This document shows, in pieces, positions 1 to 10,005 of a stretch of 64,000 nt of DNA. The notes under the pieces were generated by a model. That model saw only the letters and a list, made by a program, of their open reading frames with translations. It was not told where the DNA came from and ran no database searches. The stretch comes from Torymus aiolomorphi. Lineage: Eukaryota > Arthropoda > Insecta > Hymenoptera > Torymidae. The stretch is taken from the NCBI GenBank assembly GCA_036365515.1, contig CM070873.1, positions 42,415,807 through 42,479,806 on the forward strand, given 5' to 3'. A program made the position numbers and the translations under genes. Positions within the stretch are counted from its first letter, which is position 1, and each line of letters starts with the position of its first letter.

Positions 1-341
1 TACAGAACCTAAGATCTACTTATTTCATTATTAAATTCTTCGATGCGTTCTGAAGTACTTGGTAAAAAATCGTCATCTCTATCAACTACGTTGTCGGTAA
101 TTTTATTATCCGTTATAAATTCATTGTCAGTGCTACTCACCAATTTTAAAGCACGATTATAACAATGTTGACACAGATATGTAGAGGGTGTCAAAGGTAA
201 ATTAGGATAGAGGTGCTTCAATGAATGAGCAAGATCCTCAAGTTGTTTGAAACGTACGGAACTAGATTTGTAACAGATTTTTTTGTGCTTGTGTAAAAAG
301 TCTGCACATTTGATTCTCTCCGTTGAGTAATATTGAGACAT
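1..341 (-). pseudogene. Cysteine-rich transposon-type ORF, partial copy A
   Basis: A 110-codon reading frame opens at 341 and ends at an in-frame TAG near position 9. It is clearly related to the frame at 11658-12077: both read IKC.-F..KHKK near the start, then LTPST, a second C..CY pair and the tail FLPSTSE.IEEFNNEIS. The paired cysteines suggest a small zinc-binding N-terminal domain. In copy B the sequence continues past the point where this copy meets its TAG, so copy A is either interrupted or continues outside the window. No cellular function is recognised; this appears to be the N-terminus of a transposon gene of the type described at 10430-12077. Confidence 0.55.
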
Positions 342-1115
342 CGTAGTTGAGTTGATAAGGTGTAAATATGTAATAATTTTCCAAAAGATGATGGTTTTAA
401 ATAAGACGAGATGTGTGATATATAGCAGAAACCGAACTTTTCTTTGTAAATGTTAAGTCAAACCATATCCATCTAGCGGACAAATGTACTAGTACATAAA
501 CTCATACAAGTAGGCGCACGTACATGTATATGTACGCACAAAGATAAACATCTCTATATTGACTGTAATATCATTGGCTATATATAAGCGTTAAGCGTGA
601 AAAATTTGTTTCTGTATTATCTCATTAGTGATCGCTATCCCAGCGCAAACATTCTGAATCTTACAAATACATCTAGATAGGTATTTAGGTCCTCTATCGC
701 GACATAAGAAAATTGTGCAAAAAAAATTGGGGTTTTCGAGAAAAATGCATTTTTCTAAAAAGTGCATTTTTCAGTAAAAAGTGCATTTTTTATTTTTTTT
801 GAAAATAACATAGAGAACGTGAAAGAGTGCTCAAAACTGAGTAAAATTATGTGTTACACGCTTAAAAGCATAAAAAACTGGTGAAACAGTAGCCGTTTGA
901 AAATTACATTGAAAAATTTTTTTTCTAAGTAAGAATTTTCTCGGAATTTTGCGGCATTGCTGAACGCGTGAAATTTTGTTGCAACAAAAAAATAAAAATA
1001 TGCGGGTCAAATTATTTTTGGAGGAGAACAAAAATACTTTTATCCCAAAATAATCGGTGACACAGGCATACGCGAGCCACCTGATTTGAGATGGATTCGG
1101 CCCAATAGAAAATTA
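342..1115 (-). repeat. 5' non-coding part of transposon copy A
   Basis: AT-rich sequence upstream (minus-strand sense) of copy A. It aligns by eye with 12500-12910: both carry repeated AAAAAGTGCATTTTT blocks, then a diverged block of about 250 bp, and both end in a stretch reading like CCAAAATGATCGGTG followed by GATTTGAGATGGAT. The same terminal stretch recurs alone at 4268-4357. The small ORF at 831-1031 is not supported as a gene. Confidence 0.5.
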
Positions 1116-1304
1116 GACATTTGTTATCTTAAAAATATGTATAAACACTCTCTAAAAAATCAATCCTTTGACAATGATAATATCTTGACTTAATACAATA
1201 TTTTGTATTATTTTAATAGTTTATAAGACATAATTCTTGGCGTACTTGTAATCGAAGTTTTTATATTTCTTTATATTGTAAGTTATGTATATATGTTTTC
1301 TATT

Positions 1305-1402
1305 CCCTGGTAGAAAATTAACCATAAGTTGACCAGAATATGCTTAACCAGCATATGGCTTAGCCATATTCTGGCCAACTTATGATTAATTTTCTACCAG
1401 GG
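1305..1402. repeat. 98 bp near-perfect palindrome (foldback element)
   Basis: The left arm starts CCCTGGTAGAAAATTAACCA and the right arm ends with its reverse complement (ATTAATTTTCTACCAGGG). Only a few mismatches occur across arms of about 38 bp, around a short centre. The terminal ATTTTCTACCAGGG recurs at about 22742-22756, so this is a dispersed repeat end. Confidence 0.7.
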
Positions 1403-1604
1403 TTATCACTATGTAATTGCATTTTATGCGTTGGTCTAAAATAAGATTGTTTTTATGGTGTTATTTAGTCTTGAGAAGGGCTTCTCATCGAGAGCCGAAA
1501 CGCCGACCACTAATAAAGAAGTTTACACAAATTTATGGTTCGTCGTGATCATTTATTAGATTAACCAATTATAAATATACCCAATATTACTCAGGCGTTG
1601 TCAA

Positions 1605-1812
1605 ATATTGGAGGAATATTGTTGCAATGATGCCTAAAGCATCATTTTACAAAAGCAATGGAAAAACGGAAATCATTGTTTGCAGCAATATTGCTCCATG
1701 GTTGCATCCGTGTATACTAACGTTGAGGGAACATTAGCAAATATGGCGAATATGTCAAAGCAACATTGAGCCAATATTACTCCAATATTGAGTCTTATAG
1801 GGGAAGTGAGAG
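1605..1812. repeat. Arm of foldback family F1
   Basis: This stretch (GCAATGGAAAAACGGAAAT, GCAGCAATATTGCT, CAAATATGGCGAATATGTCA, AAGCAACATTGAG) matches the arms of the large palindromic element at 46985-48345. It abuts the DDE/SWIM pseudogene and may have truncated its 5' part. Confidence 0.55.
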
Positions 1813-1848
1813 ACTGCGTCTGCATCAATTCGCCAGGCACATGGCGCC

Positions 1849-2513
1849 GTGGCACGCAAATTTGACAATAAACTCTTGCCAAAAGCAGCAACATATGTTA
1901 AAATCTCTTGTTTTTTATATAATATGTTTGGCAAGCATTTGAATTCCGACATAGGTTTAAGTGATAACATAATAGGGAGAATGTTAAGTTTACGTGAAAC
2001 ACCAAATCAACTAGCAGAACAAGTTGAAACTTTTAGATGGTCAAGGCGGGGCAGTCTTTTATCTAAATTGAAATCGCATTGTTGCAGATTTTCCAGAGTT
2101 GACAGAAAACGATTTAAAAATATATTTTTCTGGGACCTATTAATTAAGCCAAGCTGTTTCATACTTGGCAGAAATACTCGATGATAACAGTAACCTTAAT
2201 ATAGAATATATTAAACTGCAGCCCGATATCATTAAAGTATCTGTTAGATCTAGGCACATCAATAAAAAAACGTACAAGTGTTATATACAGTACAAACCAA
2301 ACTCTATTGGATATGGAGGGATTTTACAGCATGTTTACGATTGCCCTTATGGCTTAAGAACTGTGGGTTGCTGTTCCCATTTAGCAGCTGTTATATATTA
2401 TCTTTCTAATGCTAGATACAAATAAAAAATAATCAAGCCTGCTAAGATGTTGACAGAGCTATTTTCTTAAGAAGAAGTAATTCCTGTAATCAATGAGGAC
2501 AGTGACGAAGACT
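1849..2513 (+). pseudogene. DDE transposase C-terminus with SWIM-like zinc motif
   Basis: The frame from 1849 reads a DDE-domain tail (FLYNMFGKHLNSD, then RMLS, then LAEQ) and shifts frame at about 2055-2085 into FPELTENDLKI, AVSYLAEIL and a SWIM-type motif ending C(x6)GLRTVGCCSHLAAVIYYL. In-frame stops occur at 2141-2143, 2423-2425 and about 2468; between and after them the family pattern continues (KPAKMLTELF, then VIPVINEDSDED). The C-terminus matches the frame at 27450-28052. Such proteins (DDE_4-like nuclease followed by SWIM zinc finger) are common transposon products in arthropods; the superfamily name is my inference. This copy is dead. Confidence 0.6.
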
Positions 2514-2727
2514 AAGAATTGTTTGTTTGATAATACAAAATTCTCATTAATGTTTATAAAATTTTGATTTTCTCTTAAAATAATATGAACAAAATATTTT
2601 TATGCTTACTTTTGTTGTTAGTTTTTTAATCTATTTTAATTAAATTTAAATTAATTTATTCATAAGTAGGTTCAGGATAATGGGAGCAAGAAAGTAAGTT
2701 TCTTTTTATCACTCCAGCTCCATTAAA

Positions 2728-2955
2728 CTACATGCTGAGACTTTCCATTTTCTCCTCAATTATTTGGACCCGTACAAATAGCTTGCAGACATTTTCTCCT
2801 CCTTCAACCTTCAGTTCACGCACAAGGTCGCTTGGGTACTCATTTTCCGCCTCGAGGTCGTTGATCCTCTCATTTGCTTCGCTTATCTGCTGCTCCTTTA
2901 TTTCGGTATTAAGCAGTAGGCTTCCGCAGCAGGCTCCCGCAGCATTTCCATAAGT
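2728..2955 (-). pseudogene. Possible coiled-coil ORF fragment
   Basis: The minus strand is open for about 75 codons, ending at the TAG at 2728-2730, and reads a charged heptad-like stretch (EIKEQQISEANERINDLEAE). Upstream, an adjacent frame also reads a coiled-coil-like LLLLQEQVRDL, which suggests a frameshift. It lies inside the segment bounded by the 45 bp direct repeat, so it may be cargo of a small element. No family is recognised. The plus-strand ORF across the same bases is its antisense shadow. Confidence 0.3.
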
Positions 2956-3139
2956 CTCTCACTTGCTCTTGAAGAAGGAGAAGGTTTGTCTGTTGTCTCT
3001 TGGGGTCAACAATTCCGAATTGGGTGTGCAGTACTCTCATGCCTTGAATTGCTCGTCCTTAGTCAGATATCACCGTTAGAAAACCCCTTATCCTGGCAGG
3101 ATCGCCACTTGTGATTCACAAGATTTCTCGTTGAGAATA

Positions 3140-3250
3140 ATACTTTTCGATACTAGTGCGATAAAAACGATTCAATCACACTTGTGTCAGAATCCTTTAA
3201 AGTGCTATTTTAGCGCACGCTTAAAAACCTCAGCGTGCGCAAAAGTAGTA
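3140..3250. repeat. Small palindromic element (GCGCACGC hairpin)
   Basis: It begins with AATACTTTTCGATACTAGTG, which resembles the TAGTACATTTCGACAC ends of other palindromic elements here. It holds a hairpin with arms CTATTTTAGCGCACGCT (3205-3221) and AGCGTGCGCAAAAGTAG (3232-3248). Confidence 0.5.
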
Positions 3251-4267
3251 CTTTATGAAGGTTCAGGATAAGGAGAGTAAGAAAGTTTCTTTTTACTTTG
3301 AAGGAAGCAGACAACTCAATAATGAGGTACTCAAACAATTCTTACCAAGAATAAAGTTAACGCATTATTTATTAAAATCAAAATAAATAATAAAAAAAAA
3401 ATCAAAAGGAGCACATTTTTTTTTATTCCTCTCGTACAACAAAATTTCTTTGGTACGAGTCGTACGCAATGAAGATCGAGTTACACGGGAGAACCTCTCA
3501 CACCTCAGTACTGTGCCTGATATAACCAAGTCACACAGCACTGAGAGAGCAAGATAAGTAACACCTGTGCACTCTACCGCTCCATGTCATAGACTGAATT
3601 CACGTAATCGCGCAGTCAGGCGCGCCGGCTAGCCAAATCTTCCACCCTTGCGCTTCAACGCTAGCGCCACTTCATACACGCACACAATGCATACTTAATT
3701 CGCGAATAGAGGGGTCATGCACACATGTACACATTAATACGCCCCGCGCCATTTGCACTGACGTCACAAATTTATCCGTTGTCCCCTCTCGGGCTTTCTT
3801 TTAAGTCAAATCGTTTGATTGTATTGGTCACACACGGAGATACCTATACGGTAATGAAAAAATATCCATACATGTAAGGAATGTTTTTTTTGTTTTTTTT
3901 TCCACGTTTGATGTCCTTAAATCTAATCTGTGATATCGAAATTCACGAAGCTATGATTTATTTATGATATTATTTCTCGATTTTATTTCGATATTATATT
4001 AGCTTTCCCTCTAATTTTCCCTATAATTTATTTACACCGTTAAACAATTATTTACATTATAATTTCTCTAATTAACTAAATTTTCATATTTATACATTAC
4101 ATAACAATTATACAAACAAAATTGAATAAAGTAACTAATTTTAACTTTGAATTTAATAAATAATCAGTTCACAATAGTCTCACTTTTAACAATAGCATGC
4201 ATTAATTATTTAAATCAAATTTGAAACAAAATAATGTAAATTTATAAATATTTTAGAGATTTTTAAG

Positions 4268-4357
4268 GAAAAAAAAAATTTATAGCAATACTTTGATTCC
4301 AAAATGATCGGCGAGGTAGCCATATTCTGGCTGTTCGATTTGAGATGGATTTGGCCA
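4268..4357. repeat. Solo terminus of the copy A/B transposon family
   Basis: AGCAATACTTTGATTCCAAA, TGATCGGCGAGG and GATTTGAGATGGATTTGGCC match the ends at about 1050-1110 and 12836-12910. No coding sequence of that family accompanies it. Confidence 0.5.
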
Positions 4358-4429
4358 TTAATTTGATATTAATTTTATATTAATTGAGATTTCAGCGATA
4401 TCAAAAAATAAAATTGGGCAATACAAACC

Positions 4430-4860
4430 TCTACTCATCATCCAATCACCTAGCGCTTTTCAAACTCCATCGTCTCACGTCACATGTTACCACCCTTCTG
4501 CTATTAGTTTATCCCGATCTTTCTACGAAAAAAAGCCTTCCACAGCTCTTTCTCGAATAAATTCACGGATGCTTGATTTATCGGGCGAAATAATATCGCG
4601 CGGGCGGGGGCCATATACGCGCGGCTAATACGAGACGGCGGGGGTCATAAATACGTCGACCCCGAGAGATGGAAGTTTGTGTCCGCGCGAGCTTGCGAAT
4701 CTCCGGGCGATAAAAGGTGGAGTTTCCTGGGACGGGAGGCAGGGGGGTTCGTTGACAGTTTTGAAAGCGATGCAGTTTTAATGAGTTATTTCGAAGGAAG
4801 TTTTTTAATCAAGGATGTGAGTCATTGCGCGTCTAGTTAAATGCACGTGTAAGTAAAGGA
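4430..4860. other. GC island A with C/T-to-G/A strand switch
   Basis: The left part is rich in C and T (CTCATCATCCAATCACC). The middle is CpG-rich (GCGCGGGCGGGGG). The right part is rich in G and A (GGGACGGGAGGCAGGGGGG). No conserved reading frame is visible. It is one of about nine similar islands in the window. Confidence 0.45.
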
Positions 4861-5115
4861 ATGGCGAGCTACAATAGCATCGATGAATTAAACGCGTGAG
4901 AATAAATGCGAGCGAATTCTGATGCCGTGAATAATCGGGATATTTTAATCGAGGATCTTAAAATCGCAGAAATTTATTTATCGCTGTGTTAAACAATGTT
5001 TATTTATTATTTAATAATTTTGCCATTAAATGTTCCTCGTGGCTAAAAGTGAGATTTTGGAGTATAAATTTACCGGTTTTGTGACATGTAGAATAGAAAT
5101 ACAGTATTTTTTGAA

Positions 5116-5162
5116 AACGTCCGTGCGGGTATACGTACGCGTGTGCGTGCGTGCGTGCGCGT

Positions 5163-5199
<37 letters not shown>

Positions 5200-5200
5200 G
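5116..5200. repeat. (GT)n microsatellite with alternating GTGCGT flank
   Basis: A run of GT dinucleotides lies at about 5160-5197, preceded by degenerate GTGCGT/ACGCGT repeats. The overlapping ORFs on both strands (His-Thr and Val-Cys runs) are artefacts of it. Confidence 0.85.
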
Positions 5201-5350
5201 TGTTGTGTGTCTACTGACAAATCTCGTGTGATTTTTTTTGTGCAGTGTGCCACCCTCCATTGTTTATTGATTTTAATAGGTAGGAATAATGAATCCTTTG
5301 AGGGCCAATGTCCAAGGTGAAAATGAATTTCAGTCTATTTTTTTATTTGC

Positions 5351-5384
5351 GACGTTTCGCCAGACAGTTTTCTGGCCTCTTCAG
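5351..5384 (-). ncRNA. Hammerhead-ribozyme-like motif, Penelope type
   Basis: On the minus strand: CTGAAGA, then a stem GCCAGA/TCTGGC around a short loop, then GAAACGTC. This fits the hammerhead core C-U-G-A-N-G-A, stem II, G-A-A, followed by a very short helix III (ACGU) and cleavage-site C. Penelope-like elements are known to carry such minimal hammerheads near their ends, and this one lies about 190 bp downstream (minus sense) of a Penelope-like ORF. Cleavage activity is not shown. Confidence 0.5.
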
Positions 5385-5573
5385 GCTTTATTAAGAAAAC
5401 ATAGATAACAAACAGCACAACGTTAAAAAACAGTTCAAAAATATAATGAGTTATACTGAGAATACAACAGAAAATAATTACCAAAGTTTTTTACAGTATC
5501 AGCTGATGGAGCAAACATAGCTTCGACCAACTTTGTCAATAGATTATCGCAAGTGAACGTATACGCTGTACAT

Positions 5574-5893
5574 TTATATGAGAGCAGTTTTGTTTACATT
5601 TAAACGCAGGTTTCGTAAGAGGCCTTTATATACAGAATTCAAATTTTGCGTGTCTTCTATTTTATTGATCGTATTATTATATGTATTAATGTGTAGCATT
5701 TCGGAAATTATCCGTTTATTGTAATTACTTTCCTTGTCTAAAATTTTAATGTTATTCCAGTCTATTGTGTGTGACGTGTTTTTTGCGTGTATTGCTACCA
5801 TCAACTTATTGTTTTTATCATTCTGATGTTCTTTTATCCTAGTTTTTTCTCTACTATTCTCAGTCCCGAGTATGTCTATATTCCTTTTTTTTT
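5574..5893 (-). pseudogene. Penelope-like element, C-terminal fragment
   Basis: The minus frame is open from about 5893 to the TAA at 5574. It reads TRIKEHQND, VAIHAKNTSHTIDWNNIKIL, then YNKR.ISEMLHI and NTINK. The order H..-HTIDW-N--IL--E--Y--R-I-E--HI is that of the C-terminal region of insect Penelope-like reverse transcriptase/GIY-YIG ORFs. Reverse transcriptase motifs are absent, so this is a 5'-truncated copy, as usual for these elements. The hammerhead-like motif at 5351-5384 sits in its 3' untranslated part. Confidence 0.6.
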
Positions 5894-6110
5894 ATAAAGG
5901 TATAAAGTACTGCAGAAACTTTCAAAGTCAGTTCAAAGAAAAGGTTAAATGTCTGAAAAAAGTCTTTTCCCGACTAAATACTTTTTCGTTTCACGATTAA
6001 AGACAGCGATGTAGCCTCTCGATTAAAGATTTATTTTAATCTTGTTTCTTACACTTTGAAATTTTTTCTAGTTCGATAGCTGAAAAATTTACAAGTTAGA
6101 CATCCGAAAA

Positions 6111-6270
6111 TAGTACATTATGCAACAAGGGGAGAAAATAAGCTATTTCTAGCGAGGGTGAGGTGTCCTGCACGAGTCGGACTCAAGAGCACCTTCGGCA
6201 GAGACGAGTGCTGCAAACACCTCACCTGAGTCTGAAATAGCTTTTCTTCCTGTGTTACACACCGAATTTT
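6111..6270. repeat. Palindromic element with nested stems
   Basis: It starts TAGTACATTATGCAAC. Inverted pairs AAGCTATTTC (6141-6150) with GAAATAGCTT (6234-6243), and GTGAGGTGT with ACACCTCAC, nest around a GAGCACC..GTGCTG centre. Confidence 0.5.
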
Positions 6271-6329
6271 TATTAATGAAAGCATGACAGGGCCTTTTCC
6301 GTGTGTGTGAGTGGGAGAGAGGATTCTCA

Positions 6330-6420
6330 CCTGTCTTGAGGGTAGAAATGGCCATTTCTCACCAGCTGTTCAATTCTCACTTGTTTTCAGGGTAAAAATA
6401 GCTATTTCTCACCAGTTTCA
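6330..6420. repeat. Short tandem duplication
   Basis: Two units of about 50 bp, each reading TTCTCAC(C/T)TGT, AGGGTA(G/A)AAAT(G/A)G, C(C/T)ATTTCTCACCAG. The ATGGCCAT/ATAGCTAT centre of each unit is itself palindromic. Confidence 0.5.
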
Positions 6421-6548
6421 TAATATACGCTCGAAATGCGGAATTTTCTCTCACTTTCACGCGTGGAAAAGATCCTATTTCATGCCTGAGTTGAAAAAAA
6501 ATTTTTCCTAACAAAGTGGGCAAAATCGAACTCTGCGCATCTCGTTAG

Positions 6549-6660
6549 GAAAAATAGTATACGCAACACGTGCGCAATAGGTCACCCGCACTCGTCGCTT
6601 TTATCGGCTCCTGCGGGAATGACCTATTTTGCGCACTAGTTGCGTAATTTACTATTTTTC
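6549..6660. repeat. Long hairpin element (TGCGCAA type)
   Basis: Arms of about 45 bp pair with few mismatches: GAAAAATAGTATACGCAACA, GCGCAATAGGTCACCCGCA on the left; TGCGGGAATGACCTATTTTG, CGCACTAGTTGCGTAA on the right. The left arm of the element at 22348 reuses the ACGCAACTAGTGCGCAA block. Confidence 0.65.
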
Positions 6661-6789
6661 GGTTCAAATAGTTTGGACTGCAACATCTCTGTATAATAAT
6701 TTTCATAAAAATTCGATAGTTTTAAAATTTTCTCCGTGTGTAATTTTTAAATAAGATTATAGTCTTATTTATAAATATAGTACTTTTCG

Positions 6790-7660
6790 ACACGGGTGCA
6801 GATGGAGATTATTGATGATTACGGCTACTTGGAGGTGGATCAATATAAAGATATTTCATACTCTTTTCTTCATATTTGCCTGGGTATAGATACCAGTTGC
6901 AGCCCAAACTTCCTGTTAAATTGTTTTATTCCTTGGATAGGTGATCGAGCTACCGTGTCAATGCAAGAGGATACTATGTATAATTTTGTAAATTATTGTT
7001 TTCCTTCGATAATACATGGGATATCCTTATCAGTGATATTATTAATCAAATTAACGAATTTGTCCATAAAAACCGTCATTTCAGGTTTATTTTTGTTGAA
7101 CCATAATCCGCAAGTGATCAACTTGTTTGAACGGTCTTGTTTGGGCAGTTCATTAATTTTCAAAAATATTGGCCAAATAGAATACTGCGAGCTTTTAAAC
7201 GTTGATGCCCTATCTGTACTAAAACCGCAGTTACGTAATTACGTTTATCGTGCTCCGATAATGAGTTAACGAATTGGCGATATTTCTTCCCATCATATAC
7301 ATCTTCTATGCAGCCTACCTTGTGTTTTCTTTTATTAATTATATAATCATAATGTTCTTCATGAATGTGCAGTAAATCAGCAATTTACGTTGATGGGTTG
7401 ATTAAAACAAAGAAACTCGTGTTACTCGGATTTTCTAAATTTGTCTTCGTATTACAAATACTACAATATTTGACTGGTTCTATGTTGCCAAATTTACCTA
7501 AGTATATTGAATAGATGGGGCAAACTGCATGATACTGTATTCCATTTTTTCGATTTAGTAACTTGTCAACGATATATCGTGAGTCAGGCAAAATTTGTGT
7601 TTTAAACATTGCATTAATAAGCGCAAATAACTCTGTCATTGCAGTTATAGGCACTGACGT
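6790..7660 (-). pseudogene. CACTA-like transposase-domain gene, degenerate
   Basis: The minus strand carries, in order: ALINAMFKTQILPDSRYIVD..L, HAVCPIYSIYLGK with a C..C pair (SICNT), an in-frame TAA near 7384, LLHIHEEHYDYIINK and YRQFVNSLSEHD. A frame change then gives STDRASTFKSSQYSIWPIFL, INELP, LITCGLWFNKNKPEMTVFM, a stop (GKQ-stop), SSCIDTVARSPIQGIKQFNR, and another frame change to GCNWYLYPGKYEEKSMKYLY. This order (TDG..FKSS--S-WP, then -A-WFG--KP-M-, then D--A+, then GC--C--PG) is that of the CACTA-like transposase-domain family in animals. At least one stop and two frameshifts make it a relic. A plus-strand ORF at 6796-7269 is only its antisense. Its N-terminal part matches 24700-25100. 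Confidence 0.6.
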
Positions 7661-7870
7661 ATTCTTATTCTGTCTTCCTACGTTTGTCTTTCAGAAGTTC
7701 GATCCTAGTCCCGGCATACTTTGACAGCGTATGCCCACCGTCTTTCTCGTGCTTGATCAGCACCAGTTTTTTCTGTTTTTTTCTTCAGAGTTTTCAATTT
7801 GCATTACGACATCGAGGTCGCTGGGCGACAAGTTACGTTTCGCCATAGCGAGACGAAGACTAGAGCAGCC
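7652..7870 (-). pseudogene. Unknown ORF fragment, duplicated segment 1
   Basis: About 66 bp at 7652-7718 repeat in direct orientation at 8280-8345 (TCTGTCTTCCTACGTTTGT, AGAAGTTCGATCCTAGT). Upstream, a short minus frame from about 7843 starts MAKRNLSPSDLDVVMQIEN and soon meets a stop. No family is recognised. Confidence 0.3.
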
Positions 7871-8040
7871 TAGCAACAACTGATACTTGATGCTTGATCA
7901 CAGAGCTATTTGTATGCTTCAAGATGAATCCCAACCCTTCAAAAACATTTTCGTCGTCTGCACTAACGAGACTTTCCCTGGAGGTCAGGTAAAACTGTAG
8001 ACCTTCATTAGATTTTTTTTTGTAATCCTTTTGTGGTTCT

Positions 8041-8367
8041 CTACAGGTTTTCCGTTAGCTCTCCTCCATTATGCCTTTTTTCTACAACCATCATCAGCAA
8101 ATATAGCTGGGTGAGGGTTCGATCGTAAGGGCCCGCACCGAAGCCGATAGCAGGCTCGGAAGTACACTTCAAAACTTCGCTTTTCCAAGAAGGTGCCTTG
8201 GTGGACCAAGCAACAATGGCATCTTTGTTTGCGCTCATTGCTACAGACATCCATTTTCGAGCGGATTTCTCGCTGACGTAGGCACTGATGTATTCTGTCT
8301 TCCTACGTTTGTTTTTTAGAAGTTCGATCCTAGTTCGGTTCTTTTCCACTTCCTTAAATAAGGCCAA
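8041..8367 (-). CDS. Hypothetical 108-codon ORF, duplicated segment 2
   Basis: It begins MALFKEVEKNRTRIELLKNK and continues KRRKTEYISAYVSEKSARKW. The charged N-terminus (RIELLKNKRRKTE) is encoded by the block duplicated at 7652-7718, where the frame is broken. No known domain is seen. It may be the remnant of a transposon gene whose second copy lies next to it. I cannot say whether it is expressed. Confidence 0.25.
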   Translation of the reverse strand: MALFKEVEKNRTRIELLKNKRRKTEYISAYVSEKSARKWMSVAMSANKDAIVAWSTKAPSWKSEVLKCTSEPAIGFGAGPYDRTLTQLYLLMMVVEKRHNGGELTENL

Positions 8368-8589
8368 GTAACATCGATTTGTCGCCGTCGAAGATATGTT
8401 TGCTCTGATCTTCCTGACGAGTCCACCGGATACGTTTAAGGACGAAACGCCATTCAGTTCCCACTATATTGTAAATTTGTATTTTATTAAATTCTTTCCT
8501 ATATTTCTCTTACGAGTGCCGCTGGTTGCCAAAATTTCTATCAAATAGTGCAGGCAAACTATAATCTAGCCCACTAGATTATATCCCAC

Positions 8590-8725
8590 TTGGACCATAC
8601 ACATTTATACACAGTCATATAGAGACATAAGTCATATATATTTATATATAGTTCTACATGAGGATATATATAATCATATATAACTATATACAAATTATTT
8701 TTTCGCTGGTAGCATATTTTTTCAT
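8590..8725. repeat. AT-rich degenerate TATATA repeat
   Basis: Degenerate CATATAGAG, ATATATAGTTCTACATGAGG and TATATAATCATATATAAC blocks ending near TTTTTTCGCTGGTAG. The same phrases occur at 39990-40050 and 41155-41625, and more loosely at 22740-22860. Confidence 0.5.
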
Positions 8726-8934
8726 ATACATTGCCACTAATAATTATATTGTAAGGTTGTTAGACTCCTGCAAATTATAATACTTAGCAACCAAATGGCG
8801 AATCTCTTTCCTATAGAGCACGACTACTAACTCAAATTTGTTTTTTTATTGCTATAAGTAACAGAATGAATAAAAAAATTTAATTTGCTTTTCGAAATTC
8901 CTTGAATATATTCTTTTCACTTTAAAAATTAAAA

Positions 8935-9500
8935 ATCACCTTCACCCGCATACCTTCATCCACCAAAAAACATAATACTTACTCTCTTCCACTTCCTCAT
9001 CACTCGCTCTCTTTTCACCAAATAGACCTGTCCATTTCCACTCCGCCGTTCGCTCTTCGCGCCTCGATTTCTCGGTCTTGTCCTCTATCTCGCGAACAAA
9101 AATATCCGATAGCCGATCGACTCTTTCTCTCCCTCTCTTTCTCGGCACGAAAAAATACGACGAGAGAGAAAGTGAGAGACATAATGGCTCCGTCATTTTC
9201 ACCGACAATTCCCTTTTTACCCGCCCCCCCTTACTCGTCGCGACTAATATTCACTCTACCTCACTCGGTGTCTTTTTCACGCGCAGCTCGGGGCTTCTTC
9301 TCGATTCCGCGGGAAAGAAGGTTATATTAGTTTGATTCTGGAAGAAGATCCTTAATTTTCGCGCGAAGTGCGGCGTATTTGAGATCGGAATTTTTTTAGG
9401 TTCATTAAAGAGAGAGATAGAGAGGAAAATATTCGTGTGATTGAACGCATAATGGAGAGGTTCGGGGTAATAGCTTGGAGAGGGTAAGAAAGGAATCTCG
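8935..9500. other. GC island B with strand switch
   Basis: Left flank CT-rich (CTCTCTTCCACTTCCTCATC), centre with CGCG and GAGAGAGAAAG, right flank GA-rich (AAAGAGAGAGATAGAGAGG, GGAGAGGTTCGGGG). Overlapping ORFs on both strands have low-complexity translations and are not supported. Flanking 8726-8934 and 9501-10005 are AT-rich and empty as far as I can see. Confidence 0.45.
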
Positions 9501-10005
9501 AGTTTTAGTTGTTCTCTGAATTTTTTTTTTTTAATAAATGCCTGACGAGGAAGCATTGAAGTTTGAATATAACATAATGCTTTTAAGGGATTGGTTATTT
9601 AATAGTGCGAATGTTTTTATGTGAAATGAGAATTTTTTATACTATTCGTTTTGTGTAATATTGGGAGTAATGGAAGAGGTACTTCGGTCTTTCATGATCT
9701 TTGTAATAGGAAACTCTTTGTAAGTCTTTGTAAATCTTCAGTAAAGTGTTGCATGAAATTTTCCAAAAGCGAATAAATTAGTTGAGGGTAGCCGTCAGAT
9801 GTAATCACTCTTGATTACGAAAAACTTTTTTAATATTCAATGAACACTTAAACCTGATTCGAATTTGGAATAAAAATATATAAAAATTACTGGCAATCCA
9901 TTTGCCCTTAATTTTCGCAAATGTTTATTGTTCTATTTTATCAATGAATAAATATGGAAAAAAAATACTTTTACTTATTTGCAAATATTTTTACTGAATG
10001 CAAAT

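Larger units (their letters stand above)
2514..4267. other. Intergenic; direct repeat and coiled-coil relic
   Basis: A block of about 45 bp (GGTTCAGGATAA, AAGAAAGT, TTTCTTTTTA) occurs in direct orientation at about 2669-2715 and 3256-3302, framing about 590 bp. A palindromic CRE-like TGACGTCA lies near 3760 in a mixed-composition stretch at 3420-3850. The rest, 3850-4267, is AT-rich and I see nothing in it. Confidence 0.35.

Noticed and set aside
1470..1525. GGCTTCTCATCGAGAGC, CGAAACGCC as a hammerhead
   Set aside because: The CUGANGA core is missing although the CGAAACG half resembles a Penelope end.
5000..5320. ORFs on both strands over the (GT)n tract
   Set aside because: Translations are His-Thr or Val-Cys runs produced by the microsatellite.
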